Shown here: positions 39,643 through 49,779 of the stretch, one piece after another
Layout of the letters: each line of letters starts with the position of its first letter
Position numbering within the stretch: the stretch's first letter is position 1
NCBI RefSeq assembly: GCF_000785535.1
Contig: NZ_CP007595.1
Span: 2,688,439-2,752,438, forward strand
DNA: 64,000 nt
Source of the DNA: Arthrobacter sp. PAMC 25486
Lineage (GTDB): Bacteria; Actinomycetota; Actinomycetes; Actinomycetales; Micrococcaceae
Direction: 5' to 3'
Translations under genes and position numbers: made by a program
Notes under the pieces: model-generated
What the model was told of the DNA's origin: nothing
What the model saw: the letters and a program-made list of their open reading frames with translations, nothing else
The model's database searches: none

Positions 39643-41100
39643 GTGCCCAGCATTATCAATCCCCGCCGTAACCCAGCACCTCAGATCGTCATCGCCACAC
39701 TGGCATTTTGCGGGATCGTTGTCTCGCTCATGCAAACACTGATCATTCCGCTCATTCCGGGCCTGCCCACCATGCTCAACACCACGTCCGCCAACGCCTC
39801 CTGGGCCATCACGGCAACCCTACTCGCCGGCGCAGTGGTAACTCCCATTGGCGGACGTCTCGGTGACATGTTCGGCAAGCGCCGGATCCTGATCGTCAGT
39901 CTTTTTGCCATGGTGGTGGGCTCGGTGCTCTGCGCCCTGACGGATTCCTTGGCGATTATGGTCACCGGCCGCGCTCTTCAGGGGCTGGCCATGGGTGCCA
40001 TCCCGCTGGGCATCAGTATCATGCGCGACCTCCTGCCGCCCCAAAGGGTGGGCGCCGCCGTGGCCACGATGAGCGCAACCATGGGTGTCGGCGGCGCTGT
40101 CGGCCTGCCGCTGGCCGCCTTCATCGCGCAAAGCTCCGATTGGCACATGCTGTTTTGGGCGGCAGCCGCCTTGGGCGCAGCCTGCCTGGCCCTGGTCTGG
40201 TTTGTCCTGCCCGAATCCACGGTTCGCACACCCGCCAAGTTTGACAGTATCGGCGCACTCGGACTGGCCGTGGGCCTGTCGGCATTGCTGATCCCGGTCA
40301 CTAAGGGCAGTGACTGGGGCTGGGGAAGCTTGTCCACCATCGGCCTCTTCGGCTTCTCCGTCATCACCCTGCTGGCGTGGGGCGCCTACGAATTGCGTAT
40401 CAAGGCTCCCCTCGTGGACCTGCGGGTTTCCGCACGGCCACAGGTTTTGTTCACCAACATGGCCTCGATCATGATCGGTTTCGCCATGTACGGAATGTCG
40501 CTGGTGTTCCCGCAGCTGCTCATGGCCCCGTCTGCCACGGGCTACGGATTGGGCCAGTCGATGCTCATGACCGGGCTGGCTCTGGCCCCGGGCGGCCTGG
40601 TTATGATGGCACTGTCTCCCGTCTCAGCCAGGCTTTCGGCCCGCAGGGGACCCAAAACCACGCTCATCACCGGCGCCATTGTCATCTGTGCCGGCTATGT
40701 TCTGGTCTTGTTCCTTAACGCACAAGTGTGGCAGGTCATACTGTCCTCGATGGTGATCAGCGCCGGCATTGGCCTGGCTTTTGCCGCCATGCCCGCACTC
40801 ATCATGGGTGCCGTGCCGATCACCGAAACTGGCGCCGCAAATGGGCTGAACTCCCTGATGCGCGCCATCGGCACCTCCAGCTCGGCCGCGGTCCTGAGCG
40901 TAGTCTTGGCGTCGATGACCATGTCTGTGGGTCCGGTCTCCGTCCCCACGTTCGATGCTTTCCGGGTCACTTTCGCCATCGCCGTCGGGGCCGCGGCCCT
41001 CGCCGGACTCCTTGCCGCCTTTGTCCCGAGCAGGGCTTCCGACACACCGTCAACGACAGGCCCGACCCAGGACGCCCGGGTATCTGTATCTGCCGGCTAA
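39643..41100 (+). CDS. MFS drug-exporter-type transporter (DHA2-like)
   Basis: A 485-residue transporter with GTG start after AGGAG. It has roughly 14 hydrophobic segments. The motif A loop is GGRLGDMFGKRRILIVSLFA between TM2 and TM3, and motif C-like GVGGAVGLPLAAFIAQ is in TM5, as in drug:H+ antiporters. Divergent control by a MarR protein supports a multidrug or toxic-compound efflux role. The substrate is unknown. Confidence 0.88.
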   Translation: MPSIINPRRNPAPQIVIATLAFCGIVVSLMQTLIIPLIPGLPTMLNTTSANASWAITATLLAGAVVTPIGGRLGDMFGKRRILIVSLFAMVVGSVLCALTDSLAIMVTGRALQGLAMGAIPLGISIMRDLLPPQRVGAAVATMSATMGVGGAVGLPLAAFIAQSSDWHMLFWAAAALGAACLALVWFVLPESTVRTPAKFDSIGALGLAVGLSALLIPVTKGSDWGWGSLSTIGLFGFSVITLLAWGAYELRIKAPLVDLRVSARPQVLFTNMASIMIGFAMYGMSLVFPQLLMAPSATGYGLGQSMLMTGLALAPGGLVMMALSPVSARLSARRGPKTTLITGAIVICAGYVLVLFLNAQVWQVILSSMVISAGIGLAFAAMPALIMGAVPITETGAANGLNSLMRAIGTSSSAAVLSVVLASMTMSVGPVSVPTFDAFRVTFAIAVGAAALAGLLAAFVPSRASDTPSTTGPTQDARVSVSAG

Positions 41101-41139
41101 CCCGCACCAGTTGCACGTATTCCTTCCGTTTGGGGTGGG

Positions 41140-42672
41140 TTAGTTGTTGATGAAGGTTGGTGAGCTCCAGGCGTAGTGGTCGTTGTGTTGGCGGACGCGG
41201 GCGTAGTACTGGTCGCGGGGGGCCTGGGTTCCGGTGTCGGTGTGCTCGATGGTGAGGTGGCGGGCGGTGTGGGGGACGGCGCGGTGCAGGAGCATCGCGC
41301 CGGTGAGGAAGCCGCCGAGGTACTGGGACTGTGGCCCGCGTAGGAGTTCACCGATGGTGCGGTGGACTTGCTTGCCGTTGAACGTCACGGACAGGACGGT
41401 GTTTTTGTTACCGGTGACGTGCAGGGCCATTTGTTGGGTGGCGTCGGTGAGCACGTTGGGGTTGCCGTGGGTTTCGGTGGTGAAGGAGAGGTGTTGGGCG
41501 TCTTGTTGGTCCCAGTGGGAGAAGCTGAAGCTGTCGGGTTCCGCGGCGCTGGGTTCAACGATGTCGTAGCCGTGGAAGCGCGGTTCCACGCCCTGGATGC
41601 GGCCGTTGATGATCTCGATCTGGACGTCCCACCGGTTCAGGACACCGACTTCGCCCCAGCCGACGCTGACGGCGAGCATGCCGTCGAACTCGAAGGCATC
41701 CACGGCGGTGGGGCCGCTTTTAGCGATGACCTCGTTATTACGCATGATTTCCACGTAGTCCACGGTGTCTCCGCCCAGGACCTCGACAGTGATTTCCCGC
41801 ATCCCGGGGTTCGTATATTCGGCGCCCATGGGGTGCCCGTCGATGCTGGTAGCGAGCATGATCCGGTCCCCGGTGGCGGCGTAGGTGCGGCGGTTCTTGA
41901 TCGCGTCCCAGATCCCGTCGCGGGTGAGTTCCTCGGCCCAGACCATGGCGCGGCCGTGGCCGTGGGAGCCGGGGTGGGCGCTGTGGTGGTCGGTGGAGCC
42001 GATGAACCCGAAGGTGTTGCCCAGTTCCAGGCCCCTGTCGGCCATCGAGCCGGCATCGCGCGGGCCCATGGTATGCAGGTAGTTCCGGGGCGCGTCGGCG
42101 CTTTCCCCGCAGCCATGCATCGAGACCAGCTCCACCACCGGGGAGAGCTCGGGATCATAGGTGTTCCAGTTGATCCCGCGCCGATCCGCACGGTAGCCGA
42201 TGTGGTGCGGGATCACGAACGCTTCCAGCCCCGCCTTGCCCAGACCGCGCAGCACCTCTCGTAGTTCCTCCAGGGACTGCGCCTGGGCCGGTTCCAGCGG
42301 CCCCGTGCCCGACTTGTAGTACACGCAGTGGTCCCCGTACGTCATCGAATGCCACTCAAAGGACAGCAACGAAACGAAGGACCCGTCCACGTTGACCTCC
42401 TCAGTCAGCCGCTGCACCTCGGGCCAGTGCCCGCGCAGCCGGGCAAACCCGGCACTGTGGTAGTCACTGACATGCGCCGGCTCGCTGGGCATGTCATGCC
42501 AGGCAGCATGGCCGGTCACGGTCGCGAAGTCCAACTGCAACCGGGCGTTACGGTAGGCGTCGGCCAGGGTGCCGTGGCCGTAGCTGATCGCGCAGTGGTT
42601 ATGCAGGTCTCCGGCATAGGCGGCCATGCCGGCATACGCGCCAAGGCCGGACTGGGGACGGATAAGAGCCAT
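41140..42672 (-). CDS. PHP/DUF3604-type metal-dependent hydrolase
   Basis: A 510-residue protein with ATG at 42672 behind GGAGAC. It starts with a PHP-like block, AAYAGDLHNHCAISYGHGTL (DLHNH metal ligands), then TVTGHA, LLSFEWHS, IPHHIGYRADRRGINWN and FIGSTDHHSAHPG. The C-terminal half is beta-rich and may bind ligand. It is the last gene of the sulfatase operon, 79 bp after a sulfatase. It may act on a desulfated intermediate; no reaction can be assigned. Confidence 0.75.
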   Translation of the reverse strand: MALIRPQSGLGAYAGMAAYAGDLHNHCAISYGHGTLADAYRNARLQLDFATVTGHAAWHDMPSEPAHVSDYHSAGFARLRGHWPEVQRLTEEVNVDGSFVSLLSFEWHSMTYGDHCVYYKSGTGPLEPAQAQSLEELREVLRGLGKAGLEAFVIPHHIGYRADRRGINWNTYDPELSPVVELVSMHGCGESADAPRNYLHTMGPRDAGSMADRGLELGNTFGFIGSTDHHSAHPGSHGHGRAMVWAEELTRDGIWDAIKNRRTYAATGDRIMLATSIDGHPMGAEYTNPGMREITVEVLGGDTVDYVEIMRNNEVIAKSGPTAVDAFEFDGMLAVSVGWGEVGVLNRWDVQIEIINGRIQGVEPRFHGYDIVEPSAAEPDSFSFSHWDQQDAQHLSFTTETHGNPNVLTDATQQMALHVTGNKNTVLSVTFNGKQVHRTIGELLRGPQSQYLGGFLTGAMLLHRAVPHTARHLTIEHTDTGTQAPRDQYYARVRQHNDHYAWSSPTFINN

Positions 42673-42751
42673 GGTAAAAAGTCTCCAAACTGATGACATG
42701 AAGCATTGAAAAGGGGGCGGGCGCACAGCCCGTTCCGGGGGTGCCCGATTC

Positions 42752-44182
42752 TTAGGCGCCGACGGGGCGGGCCTGGGAGTGGTGCGGTTCATCACCGACC
42801 TCGTGCTGGCGCCGCCACAACTTCACCTGCATCTGCGCCCGCACCGAAGCATAGGCGGGGTCGTGGAACACGTTGCGTATCTCTTCGGGATCCTCCACCA
42901 GGTCATAGAGTTCCCACTCGGGATGGAACACGGCCCTGCCGGTGCCCGGCAACCCCAACCCGTCGTTGTAGAAGTAGATGATCTTGTACCGCTCGCTCCG
43001 GTACCCGTAATGGGCCGGGGCCCGGTGCTGGGCATCATCGTTCTCAAAATAGCGGTAATACATGCCCTCCACGGGCCCGGCCACCGGCGCCTGGCGCAAT
43101 TCCGGCCAAATGCTCCGGCCCTGCATCCGTTCATGATGAGCCACCCCGGCAGCATCCAGGATCAGCTGCGCGACATCAACGTTCGTGGTGATCCCGTGGA
43201 ACGTCTTCCCGGGCGCCAGGGCCGCCGGGTAGCTGAGCACGAACGGCATCCGCAACGCTTCCTCATACATGAAGCGCTTGTCGAACCAGCCATGATCACC
43301 CAGGAAAAAGCCCTGGTCCGAGGTATACATCAACAAGGTGTCCTCGAACTGCCCACTGGCCCGCAACCAGTCCGTCACCCGCCCCACATTGTCATCGACC
43401 GAGGCCACACACGCCAAATAATCCTCCATGTAACGCTGGTACTTCCACACCGCCAACTCCTCAAAGCTGAGCCCTTCCGGCGGTAGTTCCTTCAAATCGG
43501 CCATGTTCAAGAACTCGGCCACACCCATCGTGGCCCGCCGCGTCGCCACCGAACGTGTGGCTAAATCATCCGTGAACGTCCTCGGCACCGGAATCGGATC
43601 CTTATACATGTTCGCGTGCTTCGCATCCGGCTGCCACGGACGATGCGGGGCCTTGTGGTTGATCAACACCACCCACGGCTCCTCCCCCTCCAACCCCTGC
43701 ACCCACTCCAACGCTAAATCCGTGATGACATCCGTGGCATACCCCGGCACGGTCCGGCGCCCTGCAGGCGAGAGAAACGTCGGATCAAAATACTCCCCCT
43801 GATCAATCAACACATCCCAGTAATCAAAACCCTGCGGATCATGCCCGTCCCCCTCACCCAAATGCCACTTCCCCACCACCGCCGTACGGTAACCAGCCTC
43901 CTTCAACAAGGAAATAAACGTCGGCTGGCTGTTATCCAACGGCGTCGACAACGTCCTCACCCCATTCACATGGCTATACGTACCCGTCAAAATCGAGGCC
44001 CGACTCGGAGAACACAACGCATTCGTGGCAAAACAATTCGCCAACACCCACCCATTCCCCGCGATCTCATCAATCCGCGGCGTCTCATTCACCAACGACC
44101 CATACGCACCCACAGCATGCGCAGCATGATCATCAGTCAAAATCAAAACAACATTCGGCCGGCGAGCAGTTTTCGTAGACAT
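42752..44182 (-). CDS. Sulfatase (formylglycine type), first copy
   Basis: A 476-residue alkaline-phosphatase-superfamily sulfatase from ATG 44182. Metal site PNVVLILTDDHAAHAVGAYG, then the sulfatase signature NALCSPSRASILTGTYSHVN (Cys57 would become formylglycine), AVVGKWHLGEGDGHDP and YTSDQGFFLGDHGWFDKR. No signal peptide, so the substrate is probably imported first. No formylglycine-generating enzyme gene is present in the window; it must be elsewhere. It belongs to the operon with the ABC sugar importer. The sulfated substrate is unknown. Confidence 0.9.
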   Translation of the reverse strand: MSTKTARRPNVVLILTDDHAAHAVGAYGSLVNETPRIDEIAGNGWVLANCFATNALCSPSRASILTGTYSHVNGVRTLSTPLDNSQPTFISLLKEAGYRTAVVGKWHLGEGDGHDPQGFDYWDVLIDQGEYFDPTFLSPAGRRTVPGYATDVITDLALEWVQGLEGEEPWVVLINHKAPHRPWQPDAKHANMYKDPIPVPRTFTDDLATRSVATRRATMGVAEFLNMADLKELPPEGLSFEELAVWKYQRYMEDYLACVASVDDNVGRVTDWLRASGQFEDTLLMYTSDQGFFLGDHGWFDKRFMYEEALRMPFVLSYPAALAPGKTFHGITTNVDVAQLILDAAGVAHHERMQGRSIWPELRQAPVAGPVEGMYYRYFENDDAQHRAPAHYGYRSERYKIIYFYNDGLGLPGTGRAVFHPEWELYDLVEDPEEIRNVFHDPAYASVRAQMQVKLWRRQHEVGDEPHHSQARPVGA

Positions 44183-44291
44183 CAAGGGCAGCCTTCCAAC
44201 ACAGGTCACGATCACGGGAACAAAAAATGGGCACAACAACCGCCAACTAGGCAGTCAACTCTTACATCGCAGATTCGCAGCAAGGCTGGTG

Positions 44292-45194
44292 TCAGGAGGG
44301 TGACACCGTGATTGATTTTCCACTGGCAAGACTCTTGTTGGCGGCCTCGACAATCGCCACGATGGAGATGATTTCATCTTCCGGAACCGTAGGTGCTCCC
44401 GTACGGCACGCCAGAACCACCGCGTTGAGCAGCCCAACCAACATGTCCTCACCGGCAACAATCTCAAAGCTCGTTGCGGCGTCGGCCCCCACAATTTTCC
44501 CCGTGGTGAGCGGACCCCATTCGGGCGGGCCAGCAAGTGTTGCAACCCTGCCGTCCTTCCAGCGGAGCACCACTCGCTCCCCGGTCGCGTCAACTTCGGC
44601 ACAGCCGGGGCCCATGGCTGCTACAGCCAGATCGACGAGGTGAACCCCGTACCAGGACAGTCCCGGGTGACCCGGCTGGGTGGGAAGGGCCCCGTCAAGA
44701 TCGATGCGTTCAACCTTGGAATGAACCATGGAATCGTGGAACTCTTGGGCGAAACGTTTAGGTGATCCGGCCAGGGCAAGGCAGTTTTCGGCATGGGCCA
44801 GTTCAAGCATGGCACGCGCATCCGCCGTCGTCATGGCAAATCGGGTGTCAACATAAATGGGTTTGCCGAAGTGAGCCAGCCGGGAAAAATAGCCCGCATG
44901 AGTCCTGGCGTCGGAGGCAACTACGAGCAGGGCATCGCACTCTCGTGCTACAGCCTCCGGACTGTCCCGCAATGGCACACCCAGATCGTTCATCTGCTCC
45001 GTGCGAGCGGCAATTCTGTCCCTGCTCAGGGGAAAATCCTCCGAGACGGCGCCGGCCCAGGCACTGGTGATTATGCCGCCGCGGACCGTTGAGGTGACTC
45101 CGTCACCAAAAAGTCTGGTGAAGGACGGCGCATGCGGGGAGTCGATACCAATCAAGCCAAACCTGATTGGCCCTCCTGCGGGTAGCTGTGTCAT
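44292..45194 (-). CDS. Gfo/Idh/MocA-family oxidoreductase
   Basis: A 300-residue protein with ATG at 45194, overlapping the permease stop by 4 bp. The N-terminal nucleotide fold begins IRFGLIGIDSPHAPSFTRLF rather than the usual GxGxxG, an atypical loop. Then come ALLVVASDARTHAGYFSRLA and GKPIYVDTRFAMTTADARAM, equivalent to the family's EKP motif but with VDTRF. Such enzymes oxidise or epimerise sugars. The operon context suggests processing of the imported sugar after desulfation. Confidence 0.72.
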   Translation of the reverse strand: MTQLPAGGPIRFGLIGIDSPHAPSFTRLFGDGVTSTVRGGIITSAWAGAVSEDFPLSRDRIAARTEQMNDLGVPLRDSPEAVARECDALLVVASDARTHAGYFSRLAHFGKPIYVDTRFAMTTADARAMLELAHAENCLALAGSPKRFAQEFHDSMVHSKVERIDLDGALPTQPGHPGLSWYGVHLVDLAVAAMGPGCAEVDATGERVVLRWKDGRVATLAGPPEWGPLTTGKIVGADAATSFEIVAGEDMLVGLLNAVVLACRTGAPTVPEDEIISIVAIVEAANKSLASGKSITVSPS

Positions 45195-46105
45195 CCCTTC
45201 ACCCCTGAGGAGGTGATGCTGGCGACGATGTGGCGCTGCAGGAAGATGAAGATCACCAAACAAGGAATGAAGCTGATGAAGGCCGCAGCCATGATGCTGG
45301 GGGTAGAAACCGTTTCCGTATTGAGGGTGGCAAGACCCACCGTCAAGGTCCTGGCCGCATCAGACTGCCCCACAACAAGCGGCCAGAGCAGATCGTTCCA
45401 ATGCCAGAGGAAGACAAAGATCGCAAGGGTTGCCAGGACAGGCTTGATCAGCGGGATCACGATTGCAAAGAAGGTGCGCCACTCCCCGGCCCCATCAATT
45501 TTTGCGGCGTCGAAGAGCTCATCGGGCAGATCCCGAATGAACTGGCGAATCAAGAACACTGCCTGGGCGTTGGCCAGCGTGGGCAGAATCAATCCCCACA
45601 AGGTGTTCACACCGTCCATGCCGGCGATCAGAATGAACGTCGGAATGAGCGTTGCCTGCATCGGCACCATCAAGGTCGCCACAATGGACCACAGGACCAA
45701 GTTTCTCCCCGGGAAGCGCTTGCGGGCCAGGGCATAGGCGGCCATCGATGCAGTAAAGAGGACAATCACAACTGACACCACGGAGTAAACAACCGAGTTC
45801 CAAAGCCACCGCGGAAACGTACCCACATTGAAGATGCGAACAATGTTCTCAAACGTCAATGACGAGGGCAACGCATAGGGCAGGGTCGGCTCTCCCTCCG
45901 GTGAAAGGGCCAACACTATGATGGCCACCAGGGGGGCAATGGTGGAAATCGAAATGACAGTCAGTACTGCCACCAGCCAGCGCTGGGTGCGCTGTTGTCG
46001 TTTGGCTTTCAGCTTCACGGTGGGACGGATGTTGCGTTGTTTTCCGGCTTGGGTGGGCAGCCCACCCACACGCTGGGACTCTTCAGACTCGGCAAGTTGC
46101 GTCAC
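45191..46105 (-). CDS. ABC sugar transporter permease (MalG-type)
   Basis: A 304-residue permease with six hydrophobic segments, beginning after a charged leader at WLVAVLTVISISTIAPLVAI. The EAA loop is PDELFDAAKIDGAGEWRTFF, with AIVIPLIKPVLATLA, the classic MalG-type coupling motif. It overlaps both neighbours by 4 bp. It forms the channel with the MalF-type subunit. No ATPase gene is in the operon, so a shared MsmK/UgpC-type ATPase elsewhere is expected. Confidence 0.9.
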   Translation of the reverse strand: MTQLAESEESQRVGGLPTQAGKQRNIRPTVKLKAKRQQRTQRWLVAVLTVISISTIAPLVAIIVLALSPEGEPTLPYALPSSLTFENIVRIFNVGTFPRWLWNSVVYSVVSVVIVLFTASMAAYALARKRFPGRNLVLWSIVATLMVPMQATLIPTFILIAGMDGVNTLWGLILPTLANAQAVFLIRQFIRDLPDELFDAAKIDGAGEWRTFFAIVIPLIKPVLATLAIFVFLWHWNDLLWPLVVGQSDAARTLTVGLATLNTETVSTPSIMAAAFISFIPCLVIFIFLQRHIVASITSSGVKG

Positions 46106-47004
46106 TGGTCTGCCTTCCCTTCAAAGAAGTACCGCTGGACTAGCGAGAGGATGAGGACGATCGCAAAGAGGACCAGTCCGATTGCAGAGGCGTAGCCAAA
46201 ATCAAAGAATTTGAAGCCCACATCGAAAAGCATGTAGATCAGGCTGTAGCTGGCATGTGCCGGGCCGCCTCCGGTCATAACATAAATAGTGTCGAAGACC
46301 TGGAAACCAATAATGGTTTCAATGACCAGTACAAAGAAAATTACTGGTTTCAGCAGCGGTAGGGTCACAAACCACAGCCTCTGCCCGACGTTGGCGCCAT
46401 CAATGTTTGCAGCCTCCTCCACTTCGACGGACTGGGCTTTCAGCCCGGCAAGAAAAATCAGCATGGAGTAGCCGAAACCTTTCCAGACGGAGACGACTGC
46501 GAGCGAGCCCAGCACAAGCCACTGTTCACCGGACAGAAACAGCACAGGGCCCGCCCCAACAGCAGTGAGGGCACCGTTGAGGGGTCCGTCGACCGCGAAG
46601 ATCCAGGTCCAAATGATGCCTGCCAGCACAAAAGAACTGAGGTACGGGACAAAGAGCAGTGCCCGAAAGGTTCCGCTGTAGCGTACAAGCTTGTTGAGCA
46701 AGAGGGCTCCGCCCAGTGATACCGCCATGATGAGCGGGACAAAGATGGCGACGTATCCAAGTGTGACTCCCAGGCTCTGCCAGAAATTTGCGTCTTGGAA
46801 AAGGCGTGTGTAATTGTCGACGCCGAGAAATTCGACGTCACCGTTGAGCCTGTAGCGCGTCAAGCTCATCGCCCCAGCGCCGGCTATGGGAAGAAATTTG
46901 AACAACACAAAAATTATGAGAGTTGGCAACACAAACAGGATGCCAACCATCGCTTCTTTGCGATGGCGGGAGGCGAACCGACCCGGGGCGGTGGTGGTGG
47001 ACAT
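46102..47004 (-). CDS. ABC sugar transporter permease (MalF-type)
   Basis: A 300-residue permease with six hydrophobic segments. Its EAA loop is VEVEEAANIDGANVGQRLWF, followed by VTLPLLKPVIFFVLVIETII. It begins MSTTTAPGRFASRHRKEAMV and lies 71 bp after the binding-protein gene. It is the MalF-like partner of the following permease. Confidence 0.9.
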   Translation of the reverse strand: MSTTTAPGRFASRHRKEAMVGILFVLPTLIIFVLFKFLPIAGAGAMSLTRYRLNGDVEFLGVDNYTRLFQDANFWQSLGVTLGYVAIFVPLIMAVSLGGALLLNKLVRYSGTFRALLFVPYLSSFVLAGIIWTWIFAVDGPLNGALTAVGAGPVLFLSGEQWLVLGSLAVVSVWKGFGYSMLIFLAGLKAQSVEVEEAANIDGANVGQRLWFVTLPLLKPVIFFVLVIETIIGFQVFDTIYVMTGGGPAHASYSLIYMLFDVGFKFFDFGYASAIGLVLFAIVLILSLVQRYFFEGKADQ

Positions 47005-47075
47005 GATGGAACCAATCAGAATCAGTTGACGGGCGATGGAATGGAACGGGGCTGTGCGCCCCGCTCCATTGAAGG

Positions 47076-48347
47076 TTAGGAACGCTTGAGCAACGCCCGT
47101 GCTTCGTCGGCGGCCTTGGACAAGGCCTCCTTAGCGGTAACCTTTCCACCCAGTGCAGCCTGGATGGACGGGGCCAGGATGGCCATTACCTGACGGGCGA
47201 CCGGTGACGCCTCACCAAAGTTTGCGAATTCCAGTGCGGCATTCAAGGCGTCAGTGTCCGCGTTCTCGTCCTCTGATTTCACATCGGTGCGCGTGGGGAA
47301 GTTGCTTGCAGCAGCATTCAGCGCAGCTTGCGCTTCAGCTGAGGACAGATACGACAGCACCTCGTAGGCGGCATCACGGTTTTCCTTCTTATTGATGGAC
47401 GTCAATGCCAGCAGGCCCGGGTTACCGTACGTCGCCTGGACATTGCCCTTCAACGGCGCACCGAGGACCACGTTCTCATCACCCAGCGCCCCTCGAAGCA
47501 GGCCAAGTTCCGCCAAAGACGTTGTCGCTCGCATGGCTACTTTGCCTCCCGCGATGGGCGCACCGTCTATCTTGGACCCGGCAACTGCCGCATCGATGGG
47601 AAGCCCACCGGACTCCATCAGATCCACCAAGAACTGCAGGGCTTCGACACCCTCAGCCGAGTCAAAAGCGATGTCTTTTCCATCTTCGGTGAAAACCGTT
47701 CCCCCAGCCTGCCAGAGGAGGGGGTAGAAGGTCAGGTTTAGGGTTTGCTCCGGAGATCCGGCGTAGTCCATGACCGCGATACCTTTCTCCGCGAGGACAG
47801 GCGCGGCAGCCTTCACGTCCGCCCAGGTCTCAGGGAGATCCAGACCCGCATCAGCAAAGATTTTGGTGTTGTACGCCGTGGAATTAATATTTTGGAAGAT
47901 GGGGACGCCGTAGAGTTCGCCATCAAAAGTGGCGGATTTGAGTGTGGCAGGGACAAATGACTCGCGTTCCTTGTTCACTGCTTCATCAACGGGCAGCAAC
48001 CCGCCTACCGCCAAGTACGTCGCGGCCTGGTCCGGTGTCACCAAGGCAATGTCGGGGCCCGAGTTGGCAGCCAAAGCCGCTGAGATTTGGGCGTCACGCT
48101 TGTCAAAGGTTTGCAGCTCGATGGTGAGGTCAACACCAGGATGCTTCTTCTCAAAATCGGCTTCGGTGTCACTCCAGAACTTCTTGCTAACGGTCTCGTC
48201 CTTGATGACCGGGTACATCCACAGCGTGACCTTGCCGCTAAGTTCGCCGGACGCTCCGGTCGAATCAGATCCGGCGGGGGCGCATCCGGTTGCGGCGAGC
48301 GCAATGGTCGCCGCAACGGCAGCAATTTGCAGGGGTTTCTTAAGCAT
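47076..48347 (-). CDS. Sugar ABC transporter substrate-binding lipoprotein
   Basis: A 423-residue extracellular solute-binding protein (family 1, maltose-type). The N-terminus MLKKPLQIAAVAATIALAAT ends in a lipobox with Cys at about 22 (ATGC). The mature part starts KVTLWMYPVIKDETVSKKFW, with FEKKHPGVDLTIELQTFD, typical of oligosaccharide binders. It follows the second sulfatase gene by 17 bp. The ligand is probably a sulfated sugar, judged from the operon. Confidence 0.9.
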   Translation of the reverse strand: MLKKPLQIAAVAATIALAATGCAPAGSDSTGASGELSGKVTLWMYPVIKDETVSKKFWSDTEADFEKKHPGVDLTIELQTFDKRDAQISAALAANSGPDIALVTPDQAATYLAVGGLLPVDEAVNKERESFVPATLKSATFDGELYGVPIFQNINSTAYNTKIFADAGLDLPETWADVKAAAPVLAEKGIAVMDYAGSPEQTLNLTFYPLLWQAGGTVFTEDGKDIAFDSAEGVEALQFLVDLMESGGLPIDAAVAGSKIDGAPIAGGKVAMRATTSLAELGLLRGALGDENVVLGAPLKGNVQATYGNPGLLALTSINKKENRDAAYEVLSYLSSAEAQAALNAAASNFPTRTDVKSEDENADTDALNAALEFANFGEASPVARQVMAILAPSIQAALGGKVTAKEALSKAADEARALLKRS

Positions 48348-48364
48348 TTTCTCTTGTCTTTCTC

Positions 48365-49771
48365 TCAGGGTTCAGTCAGGACAGGTACTGCCGAGGTTGG
48401 GTGGATCTGATGTGAAGCTTCGACAGGATCATCGGTGCTGGCAGCTTCCTTCAGTGCCGCCATCGCAAGACGGTGGCGTGGTGAAGCAATTTGGAGCTGC
48501 AACAGGGGGTCCTGTGACTCCTGCATCCAGCCCATTAGTGCTCTGGCAAGCTCGCCCAGGACGCGGTAGTGTTCCGGGCATGCTGCAAGGTTTTCCATTT
48601 CGTCTGGGTCGTTGTTCAGCTCGTATAGTTCAAAGGCTTCGCTTGTGGGGACGGTCGGGCCTCGCAGTTGGACAGGGGCGCTGCGGTGCATCCAAGACTG
48701 GGTGGGGTCCATGACGCTTGGAGCGTTGGAGAAGTTGACAATTAGCTTGTGGGTGGTTGACCGGACAGCCCGCTTTGGATCGTAATAGGTGTGGTAGCTA
48801 AATTGTCCGAACACATGGTTACGGCCTGCCTCCGACGCCTCAACCATGGGCACCAGGCTCTCGCCTTGAATGTCGTCATCGACGCCCAGACCCACCAATT
48901 CCAACAGGGTGGGGAGAACATCAACGTGGCTGACCAAATCGGGAATTCGCCGGCTTGTCCACCTGTCCCTCCCAGGCACCCGCATCATGAGTGCCACACC
49001 GAGACCTGAATCGTAGAGTGTGCATTTGGCCCGCGGCAGTGCAAGCCCGTGATCTGTGGTGAAGACCAGGATCGTGTTCCGGTCCAGTCCCAGCAGTGCC
49101 AAGTGGTCAAGGATTGCCCCCACTCCTTGGTCCATGAAATTGACGGCACCCTGCAGTTCAGCGATCTCCTCACGGGCCCCGGCGTCATCTCTCAAATAGG
49201 GAGGTATCGAGATGCCCCGTGAGCTCTCTGCCTTTACTCCTTCAGCCAGGAAGCCCATCACTCCGGCTTCGTCTTGGTCTGAGGGAGTGCGGTGGGGCTC
49301 GTCGAAGCCAACCTGCAGGTAGAACGGGCTGCCGGAGGTTGCCGCAGCACTCAGGGCGGCATTGGTGCGCTGCACCACCTCGTCCCGGTGGCCCCCTGTG
49401 CGAACGCTGGTGAAGCCGAGCCGTCTGGCCACTTCGTCGTCGTCAAAGTCACGGGATTCGTGGTGGACACCGATCAGGTGGCTGCGGTACCCGTGACGGC
49501 CCAGGCGGTGTGCCAAGTGGCTGCTGGGTTCATGGAGGTCCCAGTGAAACGGCGCATGAGCCAAGCCAAGGACGCCGTTGGTCTGTGGGTATGTTCCCGT
49601 AAACAAGGAAGCCCGGGCGGGGCTGCAATGGGGCGACGTGGCAAATGCTGCTTCAAAGAGAGTGCCGTCGCTGGCCAACCGGTCAAGGTTGGGTGTGTCC
49701 ACACCCGAGATTCCATAGGATCCCAGAAATCGCCCCAAGTCGTGGCAGTGGATGATGAGGATGTTGTGCAT
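48365..49771 (-). CDS. Sulfatase (formylglycine type), second copy
   Basis: A 468-residue sulfatase. The modification motif is SPHCSPARASLFTGTYPQTN, with Cys49 in CXPAR context. Later landmarks: LVFTTDHGLALPRAKCTLYD. The N-terminal metal-site block reads MHNILIIHCHDLGRFLGSYG, which has HCHD where the family normally has TDD, so one metal ligand differs. It shares little detailed sequence with the other sulfatase of the operon, so they probably remove different sulfate groups. It lies 8 bp from the dehydrogenase gene. Confidence 0.87.
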   Translation of the reverse strand: MHNILIIHCHDLGRFLGSYGISGVDTPNLDRLASDGTLFEAAFATSPHCSPARASLFTGTYPQTNGVLGLAHAPFHWDLHEPSSHLAHRLGRHGYRSHLIGVHHESRDFDDDEVARRLGFTSVRTGGHRDEVVQRTNAALSAAATSGSPFYLQVGFDEPHRTPSDQDEAGVMGFLAEGVKAESSRGISIPPYLRDDAGAREEIAELQGAVNFMDQGVGAILDHLALLGLDRNTILVFTTDHGLALPRAKCTLYDSGLGVALMMRVPGRDRWTSRRIPDLVSHVDVLPTLLELVGLGVDDDIQGESLVPMVEASEAGRNHVFGQFSYHTYYDPKRAVRSTTHKLIVNFSNAPSVMDPTQSWMHRSAPVQLRGPTVPTSEAFELYELNNDPDEMENLAACPEHYRVLGELARALMGWMQESQDPLLQLQIASPRHRLAMAALKEAASTDDPVEASHQIHPTSAVPVLTEP

Positions 49772-49779
49772 GGGAGTGA

